Numbered from the stretch's first letter, positions 51,433 to 61,242 are shown. The stretch: DNA of 64,000 nt from Acinetobacter bohemicus ANC 3994 (GCF_000367925.1 NZ_KB849165.1:3836-67835); one strand, 5' to 3'. The notes: generated by a model from the sequence alone, not told the origin. Translations and numbers: made by a program.

Positions 51433-54018
51433 ATGAAGAATAATTTTAATAGTTACGACACTTATCAGATCTTTAATCTTATTGGGCAGCATAGTGAACT
51501 TAAAATTATTTTAAACACAATTTCCAAATGGCTTGAATTGCATATTCCAAATGCCTTAGTCACCATTATGGTTTATTCAGAACAGGATCAGACTTTAAAA
51601 CTTATTAGTGGCAATCAACACTTTTCTAAGCAGTATTGTAAAGCTATTGATAATTTAAAAATTGGTCCGCATCAGGGTTCCTGTGGCACGGCTGCATTTC
51701 TGCATAAGCTAGTGATTAGTCCTAACTTAATGGAAGATCCCAATTGGGAAGCTTACCGAGCATTAATTCAGACAGAAAAGCTTTCTAGCTGTTGGTCTAC
51801 ACCGATTATTAGTGCAAAAGGTATTTTATACGGAACTTTTGGAACCTACTACCGCATTAAAAGAGAACCTACTGAACAAAATATTAATCTGTTGTTGCAA
51901 GCCGCGGCCTTAGTTGCTTTAGCTATTGAACTTGATAATGAACGCCAGCAAAAATTAGCAATCAATGAAAAATACAGCTCTTTTTATACTTATCATCCTG
52001 ATGTGATTTTTGAATTTGATACAGAAGGCTATGTAATAAATACTAATATCGCTTGTCGTGAAATTACAGGTTTTTCTGAAGAACAAATTCAAGGCAAACA
52101 TTATTTGACATTTATACCTGATGAATATCATGATCTAGTTGATACAGCATTTGAAGAAACGCTACAAGGCAGGGCTAAACACTATGAAACTCCTGCTTAC
52201 CATGCTTCTGGTGGGATCTTGTGGCTTGACCTGACTAATTTACCTATTATTCAAAACCAAAAAGTTACTGGTATATTTGCAATCGCACGTGACATTACCC
52301 TACGCCGCAAAAATAAGGAAACTTTACGCCTCTTAAAACGTGGAGTAGATGCAAGTCCGAATGGTATATTTATTACTGACGCATCTGAAAAAATGTTAAT
52401 TGTCTATGTTAACCCAGCTTTTCTCAAGTTAACCGGTTATACAGAACAAGAAGTCATGGGGCGAGACTGTTCTTTTTTACAAGGTGCAGATACAGATTTT
52501 GATCAGATTACATTACTCAAACAAGCAGTAGAAGAACAAAAAGAGGTTTTTGTTACTGTAAAAAATTATTGTAAAGATGGAAGCTGGTTCTGGAGTCGCT
52601 TAATGCTGGGACCTGTTTTTGATCAAGATGATAATTGCACTCATTTCTTAGGGATTCAGGAAGATATTACCCAGCAACGTATTCATGAAGAATATTTGGA
52701 ATATCTACATAATCATGATCATTTAACTGGCTTACCCAATCAAATAATTTTTGAAAACTTTTTAGAAGATGCTTTTAAAAAACAACAGTACAATCCACAA
52801 CCTTTAGTCTTGTTTTACATAGATCTGGATGACTTTAGATCAATGAATGACAGTTTAGGTTATGTAATTGGTGATAAAGTTCTCAAGAATGTTGGAAGCC
52901 GCCTTCAAGAATTTTTAAACCCAGATGATCTTCTCAGCCGCTATGCCGAAGATGAGTTTGTAGTGTTGATGGCAGATCCCCATGACCCAAAGAAAGTAAT
53001 CGCAACTGCTGAAAAAATTCTTGATCTTATTTCACAAATTTTTCAAGTCGAGGGTCACACTATACATCTGAGTGCTAGTATTGGCATCGTAACAAATAAC
53101 AATTCCATACAGCACTCTTCAGAACTTTTATCTCAGTCTGTTTTAGCTATGCAGGAGGCCAAAAGACAAGGGCGCAATACTTGGAGCTGGTATGAAGAAA
53201 ATAATAACAAGGTTGTCCAAAAAATAGATTATGCGCATCTTCGCCTTGAACTTATGGAAGCAGTGAAAGAGAAACAGTTCAATCTATTTTATCAACCGCT
53301 TATTCAACCATTAACTGGAAAGGTTAAGGGGGTGGAAGCTCTTATTCGCTGGTATCATCCACAGCGGGGCTACATCTTCCCCGATGTTTTTATTCCTTTA
53401 GCAGAAAGAACGGGACAAATTGTAGTTATTGGCCAATGGGTGTTAGAAAAAGCATGTACAGATATTTCTGAATGGAATAGGAAACATAATAGCGATCTTA
53501 CCGTGTCGGTTAATATCTCTCCTTTACAGTTTTGTAGAACGGGCTTTCTAGAAGGGCTTAAATATGTACTTGAAGTCAGTAATTTACCTGCGAAATTACT
53601 CAAAATTGAAATTACGGAAGGAGTAATTATTAATGGAACCGATAGAGCAATAAAAATTTTGGAATCGGTACGCGCTTTAGGTGTACAAGTCGCAATAGAT
53701 GATTTTGGAACTGGTTATTCGAGTCTCAGCTACTTACGCCGTTTACCTATTAATCAAATAAAATTAGACCGTAGTTTTATTGAAAACCTTACTATAAATC
53801 ATCAAGATGCAGCTATTGTTCAGTCTATTATCCATCTTGCACATCAGCTTAATTTAGAAGTGGTGGCAGAAGGAGTCGAAACATTAGATCAAGCTAGTTT
53901 ACTCTATCAACAAAATTGTGATCTTCTACAAGGTTATTTTTATGCGCGACCAGCACCTATAACTGATTTAAAACTGATATATATGTCATTAGATAGTTAT
54001 TTAAAAGCTGAAAATTGA
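51433..54018 (+). CDS. GAF-PAS-PAS/LOV-GGDEF-EAL cyclic-di-GMP protein
   Basis: 861 residues, cytosolic. A GAF domain (about 10-170) is followed by a PAS domain (185-300) and a second PAS (305-430) with LOV features: GRDCSFLQG with Cys346, NYCKDGSWFW and FLGIQEDIT. The diguanylate cyclase domain (about 435-600) has AEDEF at 505-509 in place of GGDEF, which normally abolishes synthesis. The EAL domain (about 610-855) keeps EAL at 635-637, EITEG, DDFGTGYSSL (Asp756-757) and KLDRSF, so it should hydrolyse c-di-GMP. Probable output: phosphodiesterase controlled by light, redox or a ligand. It stands alone between gene-poor stretches. Confidence 0.92.
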   Translation: MKNNFNSYDTYQIFNLIGQHSELKIILNTISKWLELHIPNALVTIMVYSEQDQTLKLISGNQHFSKQYCKAIDNLKIGPHQGSCGTAAFLHKLVISPNLMEDPNWEAYRALIQTEKLSSCWSTPIISAKGILYGTFGTYYRIKREPTEQNINLLLQAAALVALAIELDNERQQKLAINEKYSSFYTYHPDVIFEFDTEGYVINTNIACREITGFSEEQIQGKHYLTFIPDEYHDLVDTAFEETLQGRAKHYETPAYHASGGILWLDLTNLPIIQNQKVTGIFAIARDITLRRKNKETLRLLKRGVDASPNGIFITDASEKMLIVYVNPAFLKLTGYTEQEVMGRDCSFLQGADTDFDQITLLKQAVEEQKEVFVTVKNYCKDGSWFWSRLMLGPVFDQDDNCTHFLGIQEDITQQRIHEEYLEYLHNHDHLTGLPNQIIFENFLEDAFKKQQYNPQPLVLFYIDLDDFRSMNDSLGYVIGDKVLKNVGSRLQEFLNPDDLLSRYAEDEFVVLMADPHDPKKVIATAEKILDLISQIFQVEGHTIHLSASIGIVTNNNSIQHSSELLSQSVLAMQEAKRQGRNTWSWYEENNNKVVQKIDYAHLRLELMEAVKEKQFNLFYQPLIQPLTGKVKGVEALIRWYHPQRGYIFPDVFIPLAERTGQIVVIGQWVLEKACTDISEWNRKHNSDLTVSVNISPLQFCRTGFLEGLKYVLEVSNLPAKLLKIEITEGVIINGTDRAIKILESVRALGVQVAIDDFGTGYSSLSYLRRLPINQIKLDRSFIENLTINHQDAAIVQSIIHLAHQLNLEVVAEGVETLDQASLLYQQNCDLLQGYFYARPAPITDLKLIYMSLDSYLKAEN

Positions 54019-55098
54019 ATAATATTCTAATTTAAAATTTATATTGTTTAGTAATTAATAAATTTAATTGCTAAACAACCCGAACTCTATTTAAGGAGTG
54101 CTATTTGTTTTTCTTAAGCATGAAGACTGTTTTTAGAGTAAAAAATATTTTGATTTGATATGAGTATTTAGAAAAATTAATGATATTTTATAAATATATA
54201 ATTTTTATTTAATGGTTTTAAAGGAGATTTTCTATCTGTTATCAGGATTAAATAATTAATATAAAAAATTAAGAGAAATATTATTAGACCTCTTGCGGAA
54301 GTTAATTTAAGAGTATCCATTTTCTGATCTGTTTTGTTATCTTGGGTAATAATGAATTCTTTATTTTTTATGGGAGTTAATAACTTATACTTAATTTAAT
54401 GAAGTCTTTTGTCGGCTAAATTAGTCATAATGCAATGATAAATAATAATTTTTTTCAAATATTCATGTGTAATCTACAGTTTGTATTTTCTGCCAGTGTC
54501 GATCTGAATACTTATAATTTTTTTTAACTGCGGGTTGAAAATGACTTGTGTTTTTAACGTATGTTTCTTCTTTTTACCGCTATAGAATTTTTTAGGTCGC
54601 TTAATTTGTGATATCAATAACCACATAATCACCCTGACTAAAATTTTGATTCCTTTTATGTAATGTAAAAATTCGTGATTAAATTAGAGCATTTTCAACT
54701 TTCTGAATAGTACAATTTATATAGCTTTCAGCTAGACTATATAGTCAGTGGATAGCTTAAATTAAGTTATATCTCAAGGTAAGTTATTTAAAGTTAAAAC
54801 TAATTATATCCTATAAACACAAAGAATCAGGTCTTCCATATTTTTCTTTGCAAGTTGAGCTTGTTGTAATACAAATACCATTTATTAATAATAAGGTGCT
54901 ATGAACTCCAATGAGTCGTTAAAATTCCGGATTGTTAAATTGAGTTAAATTTTTATATTTTATGGGGCTAGTATAACAAATTTTTACTTTCGCAAGAGAT
55001 CTATTTTAAAGGCGAATATTTCTACTAGTAGATTTTTAATAGCTATACTTTGCATAATACGTATTGTGTATTATTTTAAATACGAATGAAATTTTAAT
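54019..55098. other. Gene-poor AT-rich stretch, about 1.08 kb
   Basis: No open frame with coding character was seen on either strand. Stops occur in all frames, and there are long A/T runs. No tRNA-like or convincing terminator structure was identified. It may contain regulatory DNA or decayed sequence; I see nothing definite in it. Confidence 0.6.
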
Positions 55099-55716
55099 TT
55101 ACTTAAAGTCAATTTCTTCATACATATGTGACATGCGCTCCTGTTTCGTTTGTAAATATCCTTTATTAAAAATATTTAACCCTACTGTTATAGAGACACG
55201 GTCAACTACATTAATACCTAAATTTTTCAATGAATTAACCTTAAGAGGGTTATTAGTAATTAGCCTTACTTCTTTAATTCTTAAATAATCAAGCATAATA
55301 GTACACATATCATAGTGACGAGCATCTGCTGGTAAATTTAAAAGCAAATTTGCATCAACAGTATCATGTCCTTGATCTTGAAGTGCATAAGCACGAATCT
55401 TATTAGTCAAACCTATACCCCGACCTTCTTGACGTAAGTATAAAATCACTCCTTGACCTTCATCACTAATCATTTTCATTGTGGAATGTAATTGTGGACC
55501 ACAATCACATTTTAATGAACTAAAGGCATCGCCAGTTAAGCATTCAGAATGTATTCTGACTAATATTGGTTTCATTGGAATAGTATCTAGCCCTTTAGAA
55601 AGAGCAACATGTTCTTCACCAGTACTTAAATCTTGAAATGCTATAATTTCAAAATCGCCAAAAGCAGTAGGTAATTTAGATTTAGCCACGAATTCTATAG
55701 TCACTGATTCATCCAT
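55099..55716 (-). CDS. ribA: GTP cyclohydrolase II
   Basis: 205 residues, the normal RibA length. It catalyses the first step of riboflavin synthesis, GTP to diaminohydroxyphosphoribosylaminopyrimidine plus formate. Zinc ligands Cys59, Cys70 and Cys72 (HSECLTGDAFSSLKCDCG); catalytic LYLRQEGRGIGL; Asp in DTVDANLLL; and the C-terminal YLQTKQERMSHM. Monofunctional, with no RibB domain. Most Acinetobacter already have a ribA elsewhere, so this may be a second copy; that cannot be checked here. No FMN riboswitch was recognised upstream. Confidence 0.92.
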   Translation of the reverse strand: MDESVTIEFVAKSKLPTAFGDFEIIAFQDLSTGEEHVALSKGLDTIPMKPILVRIHSECLTGDAFSSLKCDCGPQLHSTMKMISDEGQGVILYLRQEGRGIGLTNKIRAYALQDQGHDTVDANLLLNLPADARHYDMCTIMLDYLRIKEVRLITNNPLKVNSLKNLGINVVDRVSITVGLNIFNKGYLQTKQERMSHMYEEIDFK

Positions 55717-56377
55717 TTACATTTTAGGAAAAATTAAAATTAAATACTCATCACTAAGCATTAAAAATAGATATAATTTACGGATATTATCTTTAAAATA
55801 ATAAATTTTTAAATAAATACTTACTACATCAAATGTAGTAAGTATTGCCGTAATTAATCCAGCTAAAATTAACTTAATAATATCTTTGAGATATTAAATT
55901 TCAATCATAATAGTAGTTGTTTCATAGTGAATTTTTTGTGAAAATATATGAGTAAAACAAAAATATTTAATGATTTCACTAATCAATCTGAATCCTGCTA
56001 AGCGAATACTTTACTAAATTGAATTGTTGGCTTCTTTGGGAGACAAAGCTGATAGACACATAAAGAAGCATAGATCCTCGCTAAATGGCCAGTAAGAGTG
56101 CAAACTTTATAGCTTTACCAGATTATATTTCCTCTAAAGAAGTTCAATAAGGTTTTTCTTGAGAAGGCTGCATTCTCAAATGCTTTTTGTTGTGTTTCAA
56201 AAAACGCCAATAGGTTATCGAATTTTTGAAAAAACTCATCAATCATGCAGAAGAAATATGTATGAGCCATATATGGGGTAAGGAACATGGTGGCTGAGGG
56301 CATAGGTTGAGTGGTGACTCTCTAATGGTTTTCAGCCACCTTTTTCAAGTCAATTTTTTATCCGAGATTCAGGTTAT
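55717..56377. other. Mostly non-coding gap between ribA and the LysR gene
   Basis: AT-rich and without a clear gene. A 62-codon minus-strand frame (56115-56303; IDEFFQKFDNLLAFFETQQK) reads as protein-like but has no recognised family and no good start site; it may be a relic. Near 56289-56337, GGTGGCTG and CAGCCACC form a long-looped hairpin. Confidence 0.4.
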
Positions 56378-57265
56378 CTAAGAAGTTGTTTTGGCATCGC
56401 ACTGTAACCAATTAACAATATTCATAACCTCACTGTTGGCACTATTTTTTCTTACTACCGCATAAAAATTATAGTCACAATATATGAAGCCAAAAGGAGC
56501 CATTATCCTTCCACTCAATATTTCTTTTTCTACTAAAATTTGAGGTGCTATTGCAATACCTAAGCCGGAAACAGCTGCCTCTATCATTAAATTTAGACTA
56601 TCAAAATAACGTTCACTTGATTTATGCGGAGAATGAAGCCTTGATCTATCCAACCATATATTCCATGCATTTTTATTTGAATTGGTATGAAGTAGTGGAT
56701 AATTCAAAACATCATTTATTGTGTCTAGATTATATGTTTTACGATTACAAATAGGTCCCATGTTATCAGGAAATAAAATGTATTTATCTAAAGACTCTGG
56801 AAGCATTTGATCTAGATTTAAACTATTGATAAAAATATCAATTTTTTCTTTTTCTAGTAACTTTAAATCATTGCATGTCATTAATTTAACATGGATATTC
56901 GGATAAATTATTTCGAGTTTTTCTAATCGTGGAATGAGCCAATTCGCCATAAAACTATGAGATGCTCCAATAACAATTTCAACGTCAGAAGATTTATTTG
57001 TTAACTCAAAGACACATTTTTCCAGATCGTTAAAAAAGTGAGTACAAAGGCAGAATAATTCTTCTGCATCTCTGGTTAAAGAGATAGTTGAGGAATGTCG
57101 AATAAACAATTTTTTATCAAGCCATTCTTCCAACTGTTTTATTTGATGGCTAACAGCACTATGGGTTACGCATAGTTCTTCTGCAGCTAAGCTGAAACTT
57201 CTATTTCTAGCCACCGCTTCAAATGCTTTCAAAGCATTTAATGGTGGTAACTTTCTACCTTTCAT
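56378..57265 (-). CDS. trpI: LysR-family regulator, TrpI/GcvA-like
   Basis: About 295 residues from the ATG at 57265 (KGRKLPPLNALKAFEAVA), which matches the family start; an in-frame ATG at 57313 would add 16 unlikely residues. N-terminal HTH (SFSLAAEELCVTHSAVSHQI, KQLEEWLDKKLF), then a periplasmic-binding-like effector domain. Divergent from trpBA, exactly as trpI in Pseudomonas, where it activates trpBA in response to indoleglycerol phosphate. The function is inferred from this synteny and LysR subfamily resemblance. Confidence 0.82.
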   Translation of the reverse strand: MKGRKLPPLNALKAFEAVARNRSFSLAAEELCVTHSAVSHQIKQLEEWLDKKLFIRHSSTISLTRDAEELFCLCTHFFNDLEKCVFELTNKSSDVEIVIGASHSFMANWLIPRLEKLEIIYPNIHVKLMTCNDLKLLEKEKIDIFINSLNLDQMLPESLDKYILFPDNMGPICNRKTYNLDTINDVLNYPLLHTNSNKNAWNIWLDRSRLHSPHKSSERYFDSLNLMIEAAVSGLGIAIAPQILVEKEILSGRIMAPFGFIYCDYNFYAVVRKNSANSEVMNIVNWLQCDAKTTS

Positions 57266-57367
57266 AGTGTGAATTTTTCTAACATCATGATCTAAAAATA
57301 TATCAATTATCAAAAAAATGGAAATCTTTTAAGATGAAGAAAATTTTGATTCTTCAAGTGATATAAA
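57266..57367. promoter_or_regulatory. Divergent trpI-trpBA control region
   Basis: 102 bases between the two starts must hold both promoters and the LysR binding sites. AT-rich; T-N11-A type motifs are present, but I could not single out one with confidence. Confidence 0.45.
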
Positions 57368-58579
57368 ATGACAACACTGTATACAGGTAATGGTCCTGAT
57401 AAATCAGGGTTTTTTGGTAAATTTGGCGGATGCTATATGCCAGAAAGTCTTATGCCTGCGCTTCAAGACCTAGAGCGAGAATTTAATATTATTCGGAATA
57501 AAGCCGAGTTTTGGACTGAATACCGACAAATTTTAACAGATTTTGTAGGTCGACCTAGCCCTCTGTTTTATGCAAAAAATCTCACAATGTATGCGGGGGG
57601 AGCCAAAATATATCTTAAAAGAGAAGATTTGAACCATACAGGTGCCCATAAGATTAATAATTGTGTTGGACAAATCTTGTTGGCTAAATTAATGGGTAAA
57701 ACCAGAATTATTGCGGAAACAGGTGCTGGACAACATGGTGTTGCAACAGCAACAGTATGTGCTCTCTTTAAGCTTAAATGCACCATTTACATGGGTGAAA
57801 CGGATGTTCATCGTCAGCAAATGAATGTTGATCGAATGAAATTACTAGGAGCTAAAGTTAAAAGCGTTAAGAAAGGTCGTGGAACCCTAAAAGATGCTAT
57901 GAATGAGGCATTACGTGACTGGATCAGTAATGTAGATACGACCTATTATCTATTAGGAACGGGTGCAGGTCCTCATCCCTATCCGACCATAGTGAGAGAG
58001 TTCCAGAAAATTATTGGCATAGAAGCTAAAAATCAAATACTGCTGAAAGAAAATAAACTACCTGATGCTTTAGTTGCCTGTGTGGGTGGCGGATCCAACG
58101 CATTGGGTTTAATGCACCCATTTTTACAAGATACGAATATCAAAATGTTTGGGGTTGAAGCTGGTGGAAAAGGAACAAACAGCGATGAGCACGCTGCATC
58201 TATTTCAAAAGGTAGCGTTGGCGTCCTACATGGTAATTTGACTTACTTATTACAAAATTCAGATGGACAAATTCTAGACGGACATTCTATATCGGCAGGA
58301 TTAGATTATCCTGGGGTTGGTCCTGAGCATGGCATCCTGTTTGAAACAGGGCGCGTTACTTATGTTGCTGTAAATGATGAGGACGCAGTTAATGCATTTC
58401 AGATTTTAAGTCAACAGGAGGGAATTATACCTGCACTGGAAAGTGCTCATGCTATCGCATATGCAATTAAATTGGCCAAAGAAATGCGGCCTGAACAGAC
58501 CATTATTGTCAATTTAAGTGGGAGAGGTGACAAAGATTTAAATACAGTCAAAAAATATCTCACAGGAGTAACAGAATGA
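57368..58579 (+). CDS. trpB: Tryptophan synthase beta subunit
   Basis: 403 residues, full length. PLP enzyme that joins indole to serine. KREDLNHTGAHKINN with the PLP Lys95, ETGAGQHGVATAT, the phosphate-binding GGGSNA, and GVGPEHG are present. It overlaps trpA by four bases (ATGA), giving balanced expression of the alpha2beta2 complex. Separated from other trp genes and under its own LysR regulator, as in pseudomonads. Confidence 0.95.
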   Translation: MTTLYTGNGPDKSGFFGKFGGCYMPESLMPALQDLEREFNIIRNKAEFWTEYRQILTDFVGRPSPLFYAKNLTMYAGGAKIYLKREDLNHTGAHKINNCVGQILLAKLMGKTRIIAETGAGQHGVATATVCALFKLKCTIYMGETDVHRQQMNVDRMKLLGAKVKSVKKGRGTLKDAMNEALRDWISNVDTTYYLLGTGAGPHPYPTIVREFQKIIGIEAKNQILLKENKLPDALVACVGGGSNALGLMHPFLQDTNIKMFGVEAGGKGTNSDEHAASISKGSVGVLHGNLTYLLQNSDGQILDGHSISAGLDYPGVGPEHGILFETGRVTYVAVNDEDAVNAFQILSQQEGIIPALESAHAIAYAIKLAKEMRPEQTIIVNLSGRGDKDLNTVKKYLTGVTE

Positions 58580-59358
58580 ACCGTTTAGACCAAAAATTAA
58601 AGGAATTAAAACAGGAAAAGCGAAGCGGTCTGGTGTGTTATTTTACTGCTGGAGATCCTGACTTCTCAGAAAGCTGTAATTTATTTAGTCAATTAGGCCA
58701 AGCTGGAGCAGATATTATTGAAATTGGCATTCCATTTTCTGATCCTGTTGCTGATGGGGAAATCATTCAGGCCGCTCATATCCGAGCTTTAAGTGCTGGT
58801 CAAACTGTGAGTAAAACTATCGAACTGGTCAAAAAAATAAGGTTAAATGATAATAAAACACCTATTGTATTCATGACCTATTTAAATCCAATTATGCAAT
58901 ACGATTTCGAAAAACTTGTATTTAAAACAGAAAACCTTATTGATGGCATCCTTATTTTAGATGTGCCACATGAATATCAAGATCATTTTAAATTGATATT
59001 AAATGCAAAAAATATGCACTTAATTGCTATGACAGCTCCAACCACTCCATTTGATAGATTAGAAAAAATATCAGAGAGTGCTACAGGTTTTTTATATCAA
59101 GTTGCAGAAAATGGCCTAACCGGAGGAAATTTAAATCTGCCCAATCTTGAAGAAAAGATTGCTGAAATAAAACCAATCTTTAATATCCCTATTGCAATTG
59201 GCTTTGGGATCAAAGATGAAAGCCATGTTAAAACCTTAGCAAATAAAGTAGATATGGTTGTTATCGGCTCAGCACTGGTTGAAACTTTTTTTAAGCAAGG
59301 TGTGGATGCGACAATAGAAAAGGTCAAAAAATTTGCAAAAGTACTTAGAGATAACTAA
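58576..59358 (+). CDS. trpA: Tryptophan synthase alpha subunit
   Basis: 260 residues. TIM-barrel lyase that releases indole from indoleglycerol phosphate and passes it to TrpB through the tunnel. Catalytic Glu49 (IIEIGIPFSDP) and Asp60 (VADG) are at their standard positions; phosphate loop residues (IGFGIKD, VIGSALV) are kept. The start overlaps trpB. A strong terminator follows 42 bases after the stop. Confidence 0.95.
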   Translation: MNRLDQKLKELKQEKRSGLVCYFTAGDPDFSESCNLFSQLGQAGADIIEIGIPFSDPVADGEIIQAAHIRALSAGQTVSKTIELVKKIRLNDNKTPIVFMTYLNPIMQYDFEKLVFKTENLIDGILILDVPHEYQDHFKLILNAKNMHLIAMTAPTTPFDRLEKISESATGFLYQVAENGLTGGNLNLPNLEEKIAEIKPIFNIPIAIGFGIKDESHVKTLANKVDMVVIGSALVETFFKQGVDATIEKVKKFAKVLRDN

Positions 59359-59400
59359 TAGTTTTTGTACTTATTCAAGATATTTTTTATTAGCATGACT

Positions 59401-59437
59401 AATAGAAAAAACCGCTCATTAGGCGGTTTTTTCTATT
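59401..59437 (+). terminator. Terminator of trpBA (bidirectional form)
   Basis: AATAGAAAAAACCGC pairs perfectly over 15 bases with GCGGTTTTTTCTATT around a seven-base loop; T-runs occur on both strands. Confidence 0.9.
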
Positions 59438-59909
59438 ATTTTTAATCATTTAGCAATAAATAATGTAGCCAAATTTGGAGGGTGATATAAGGTTTGCATA
59501 TGGGAAAAAATCATCATTCCCGAAATTAAAAACGCTAATATTGTTATTACAGAGTTATATAATCGCATTCATTACTTATCAATCTTACCAGATGAGAGAG
59601 TAACCTTGTTTTGTTACAATTTCAATAAAATGTTAATTTTATTGAAAAAATTAAATTTTTAATGAATCCTTATATATATATTTATAATAAAAATAAATAT
59701 ATATATAAGAAAACTTGATTAATTCAATTTTTAGTGTATAGTTAACTCAACTAGAAAAAAGTCTTGTTTCGGTAAATCTTCTTTAAGTATCGCAGTTTTA
59801 GTCATAATCCTTCGTTTTTTCAGATTTTAAGTCTCATTCTTTATTATTTTCAAAGTTATAATCAGTCAATAATTTGACTAAAAATTATTAAAAATCAGTA
59901 GGATATATT
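59438..59909. other. Leader and promoter region of the cold-shock gene
   Basis: No gene. The last 150 or so bases before the csp start probably include a long 5' untranslated leader, usual for cold-shock mRNAs, with AT-rich promoter DNA upstream (tracts of TATATATA near 59670-59710). No specific cold-shock box was identified. Confidence 0.4.
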
Positions 59910-60125
59910 ATGTCAAACTCAAATGTTGTTAAAGGTACTGTGAAGTGGTTCAACGAAACTAAAGGTTTTGGTTTTATTCAACAAGAATCAGGTCCAGATG
60001 TTTTTGCTCATTTTAGCGAAATCGCTAGTTCAGGTTTCAAAACCTTACTTGAAGGTCAAATGGTTGAATTCAGTGTAGCTCAAGGTCAAAAAGGACCAAA
60101 TGCTGTAAATATTGTTGCTATATAA
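59910..60125 (+). CDS. CspA-family cold-shock RNA chaperone
   Basis: 71 residues forming one cold-shock OB domain: GTVKWFNETKGFGFIQQES (RNP1 KGFGFI) and DVFAHFSEI (RNP2), ending AVNIVAI. It binds single-stranded RNA/DNA and melts mRNA structure. RBS AGGATATATT. It has its own terminator 18 bases after the stop, so it is a single-gene unit. Which of several csp paralogues it is cannot be told. Confidence 0.95.
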   Translation: MSNSNVVKGTVKWFNETKGFGFIQQESGPDVFAHFSEIASSGFKTLLEGQMVEFSVAQGQKGPNAVNIVAI

Positions 60126-60143
60126 GTAATAATAAGCAGTAAT

Positions 60144-60169
60144 AAAAAAGCACTAATCAGTGCTTTTTT
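60144..60169 (+). terminator. Terminator of the cold-shock gene
   Basis: AAAAAAGCACT and AGTGCTTTTTT form a perfect stem with a short loop; a T-run follows. Confidence 0.88.
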
Positions 60170-60193
60170 ATAATCCAAAATTTAATTTTAAAG

Positions 60194-60463
60194 TTGTTTT
60201 CCAGATCGGAAGATTCTTCAAAAATAGGATATAAGTTGTTAAAAATAAATGATTTAATTGCAAAATCTAAAAATGGTACTGAAATTATAGTATCGTTAAT
60301 TCCCCTAAATAAAATGCAAAATACACGTCAAGGTTTAAAAAAAATTGAAGTAGGAAAAAGAGTTCTTCTTCAGTCTGGCATTGTAGTTGATTTAAATTTA
60401 GATGATCGTACATTTTATACTTCTTTACACCAACTATTTAAGTTAAAGCATAAAATTATTTAA
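60194..60463 (+). CDS. Small hypothetical protein
   Basis: Up to 89 residues from a TTG at 60194; a shorter start at TTG 60236 is possible, and neither has a strong ribosome binding site. The protein is basic, with a probable strand-rich centre (GTEIIVSLIPLNKM, GKRVLLQSGIVVDLNL). Not recognised. It lies directly after the csp terminator and before another small gene on the same strand. Confidence 0.4.
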   Translation: MFSRSEDSSKIGYKLLKINDLIAKSKNGTEIIVSLIPLNKMQNTRQGLKKIEVGKRVLLQSGIVVDLNLDDRTFYTSLHQLFKLKHKII

Positions 60464-60533
60464 ATAATAATTATATATATCAAATATTTAAATTTATATA
60501 TTTCTCTACTACAATATTATTAAAGGTATATTA

Positions 60534-60731
60534 ATGCTTAAACAAAGTATCAGTGTGAAAGATCAATTTGGTGTTAAACACGCTATTCAAGCAACAGTTG
60601 ATAAGCATTTTGCTAATACGCAATCGTCTTCTAATGTAAAACATATCACCGTTGATGGTGAAGATATTCGGCCAAGTTTCGAAATGTTTTTTCAAAGTAC
60701 ATTAAGCGGGAAAATTTTCAAAATTATATAG
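60534..60731 (+). CDS. Small hypothetical protein
   Basis: 65 residues from ATG 60534 with AAAGGTATATT upstream. It has a short strand-helix pattern (QSISVKDQFGVKHAIQATVD, VKHITVDGEDIRPS). No family recognised. Followed by a clear terminator, which supports it as a real transcription unit. Confidence 0.5.
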   Translation: MLKQSISVKDQFGVKHAIQATVDKHFANTQSSSNVKHITVDGEDIRPSFEMFFQSTLSGKIFKII

Positions 60732-60787
60732 ATAACCTGAATTCTATTTAATTTATCTTAATACAGATTATTAGAACTAAATTTTAT

Positions 60788-60821
60788 AAAAAAATCCCCG
60801 ACATTCTGTTGGGGATTTTTA
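60788..60821 (+). terminator. Terminator after the 65-residue gene
   Basis: AAATCCCCGAC and GTTGGGGATTT stem with loop ATTCT, flanked by A-run and T-run. Confidence 0.85.
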
Positions 60822-60890
60822 TACATACTCAACAAAGAGCATAAAATATTTTTTTTAAAGGAAATTAATAGGCCGAGTAAGATAGCGATA

Positions 60891-61076
60891 ATGCAATACA
60901 ATAAAAAAGTTAACACTAACTTTAATTTAGATGATCAGTTTTATGCATATTACCGTGATATTGATATTGTTTGGAATGTAAAAAAGAAACAAATTGATAT
61001 TCTACTTGTGGTGAGTGTGTTCCTGAGAGGGGGGGATTTAAGCATTTTCTCAAACCAATCGTATTTTGAATGGTAA
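60891..61076 (+). CDS. Doubtful small open frame
   Basis: 61 codons from ATG 60891 (NTNFNLDDQFYAYYRDIDIV) without a good ribosome binding site. The end (FLRGGDLSIFSNQ) contains an unusual G-run. It may be a relic rather than a gene. Confidence 0.22.
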   Translation: MQYNKKVNTNFNLDDQFYAYYRDIDIVWNVKKKQIDILLVVSVFLRGGDLSIFSNQSYFEW

Positions 61077-61242
61077 TTATGTTTTTTAGGTCAATAACTT
61101 GACCATCTAAATCACCACTGATACAAATATTTAATTTAGTTACTCACTAATAATCAACTGAGCTACTGTAGCACCAAATGCAGAACTTCTGATTAATTGC
61201 CAAGTTTTTATTATCAGAATCTAGCTATCTAAAATATAGATA

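Noticed and set aside
55050..55080. Second dif-like sequence (CGTAT ... TGTATTATTTTAAAT) near the 3' side of ribA
   Set aside because: The right half matches well, but the spacing between the two halves is two bases short, and the DNA is self-complementary and AT-rich, so a chance match is more likely.
54019..55098. Search for a riboswitch (FMN type) or small RNA in the gap near ribA
   Set aside because: The gap is on the downstream side of ribA, and no conserved FMN-riboswitch blocks were seen either there or upstream at 55717-56377.
56115..56303. 62-codon minus-strand frame as a real gene
   Set aside because: No recognisable family, no good ribosome binding site, and it overlaps a hairpin; reported only within the gap description.
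61086..61240. Possible gene between the doubtful frame at 60891 and the tRNA
   Set aside because: Only short frames with many stops; no start or ribosome binding site.
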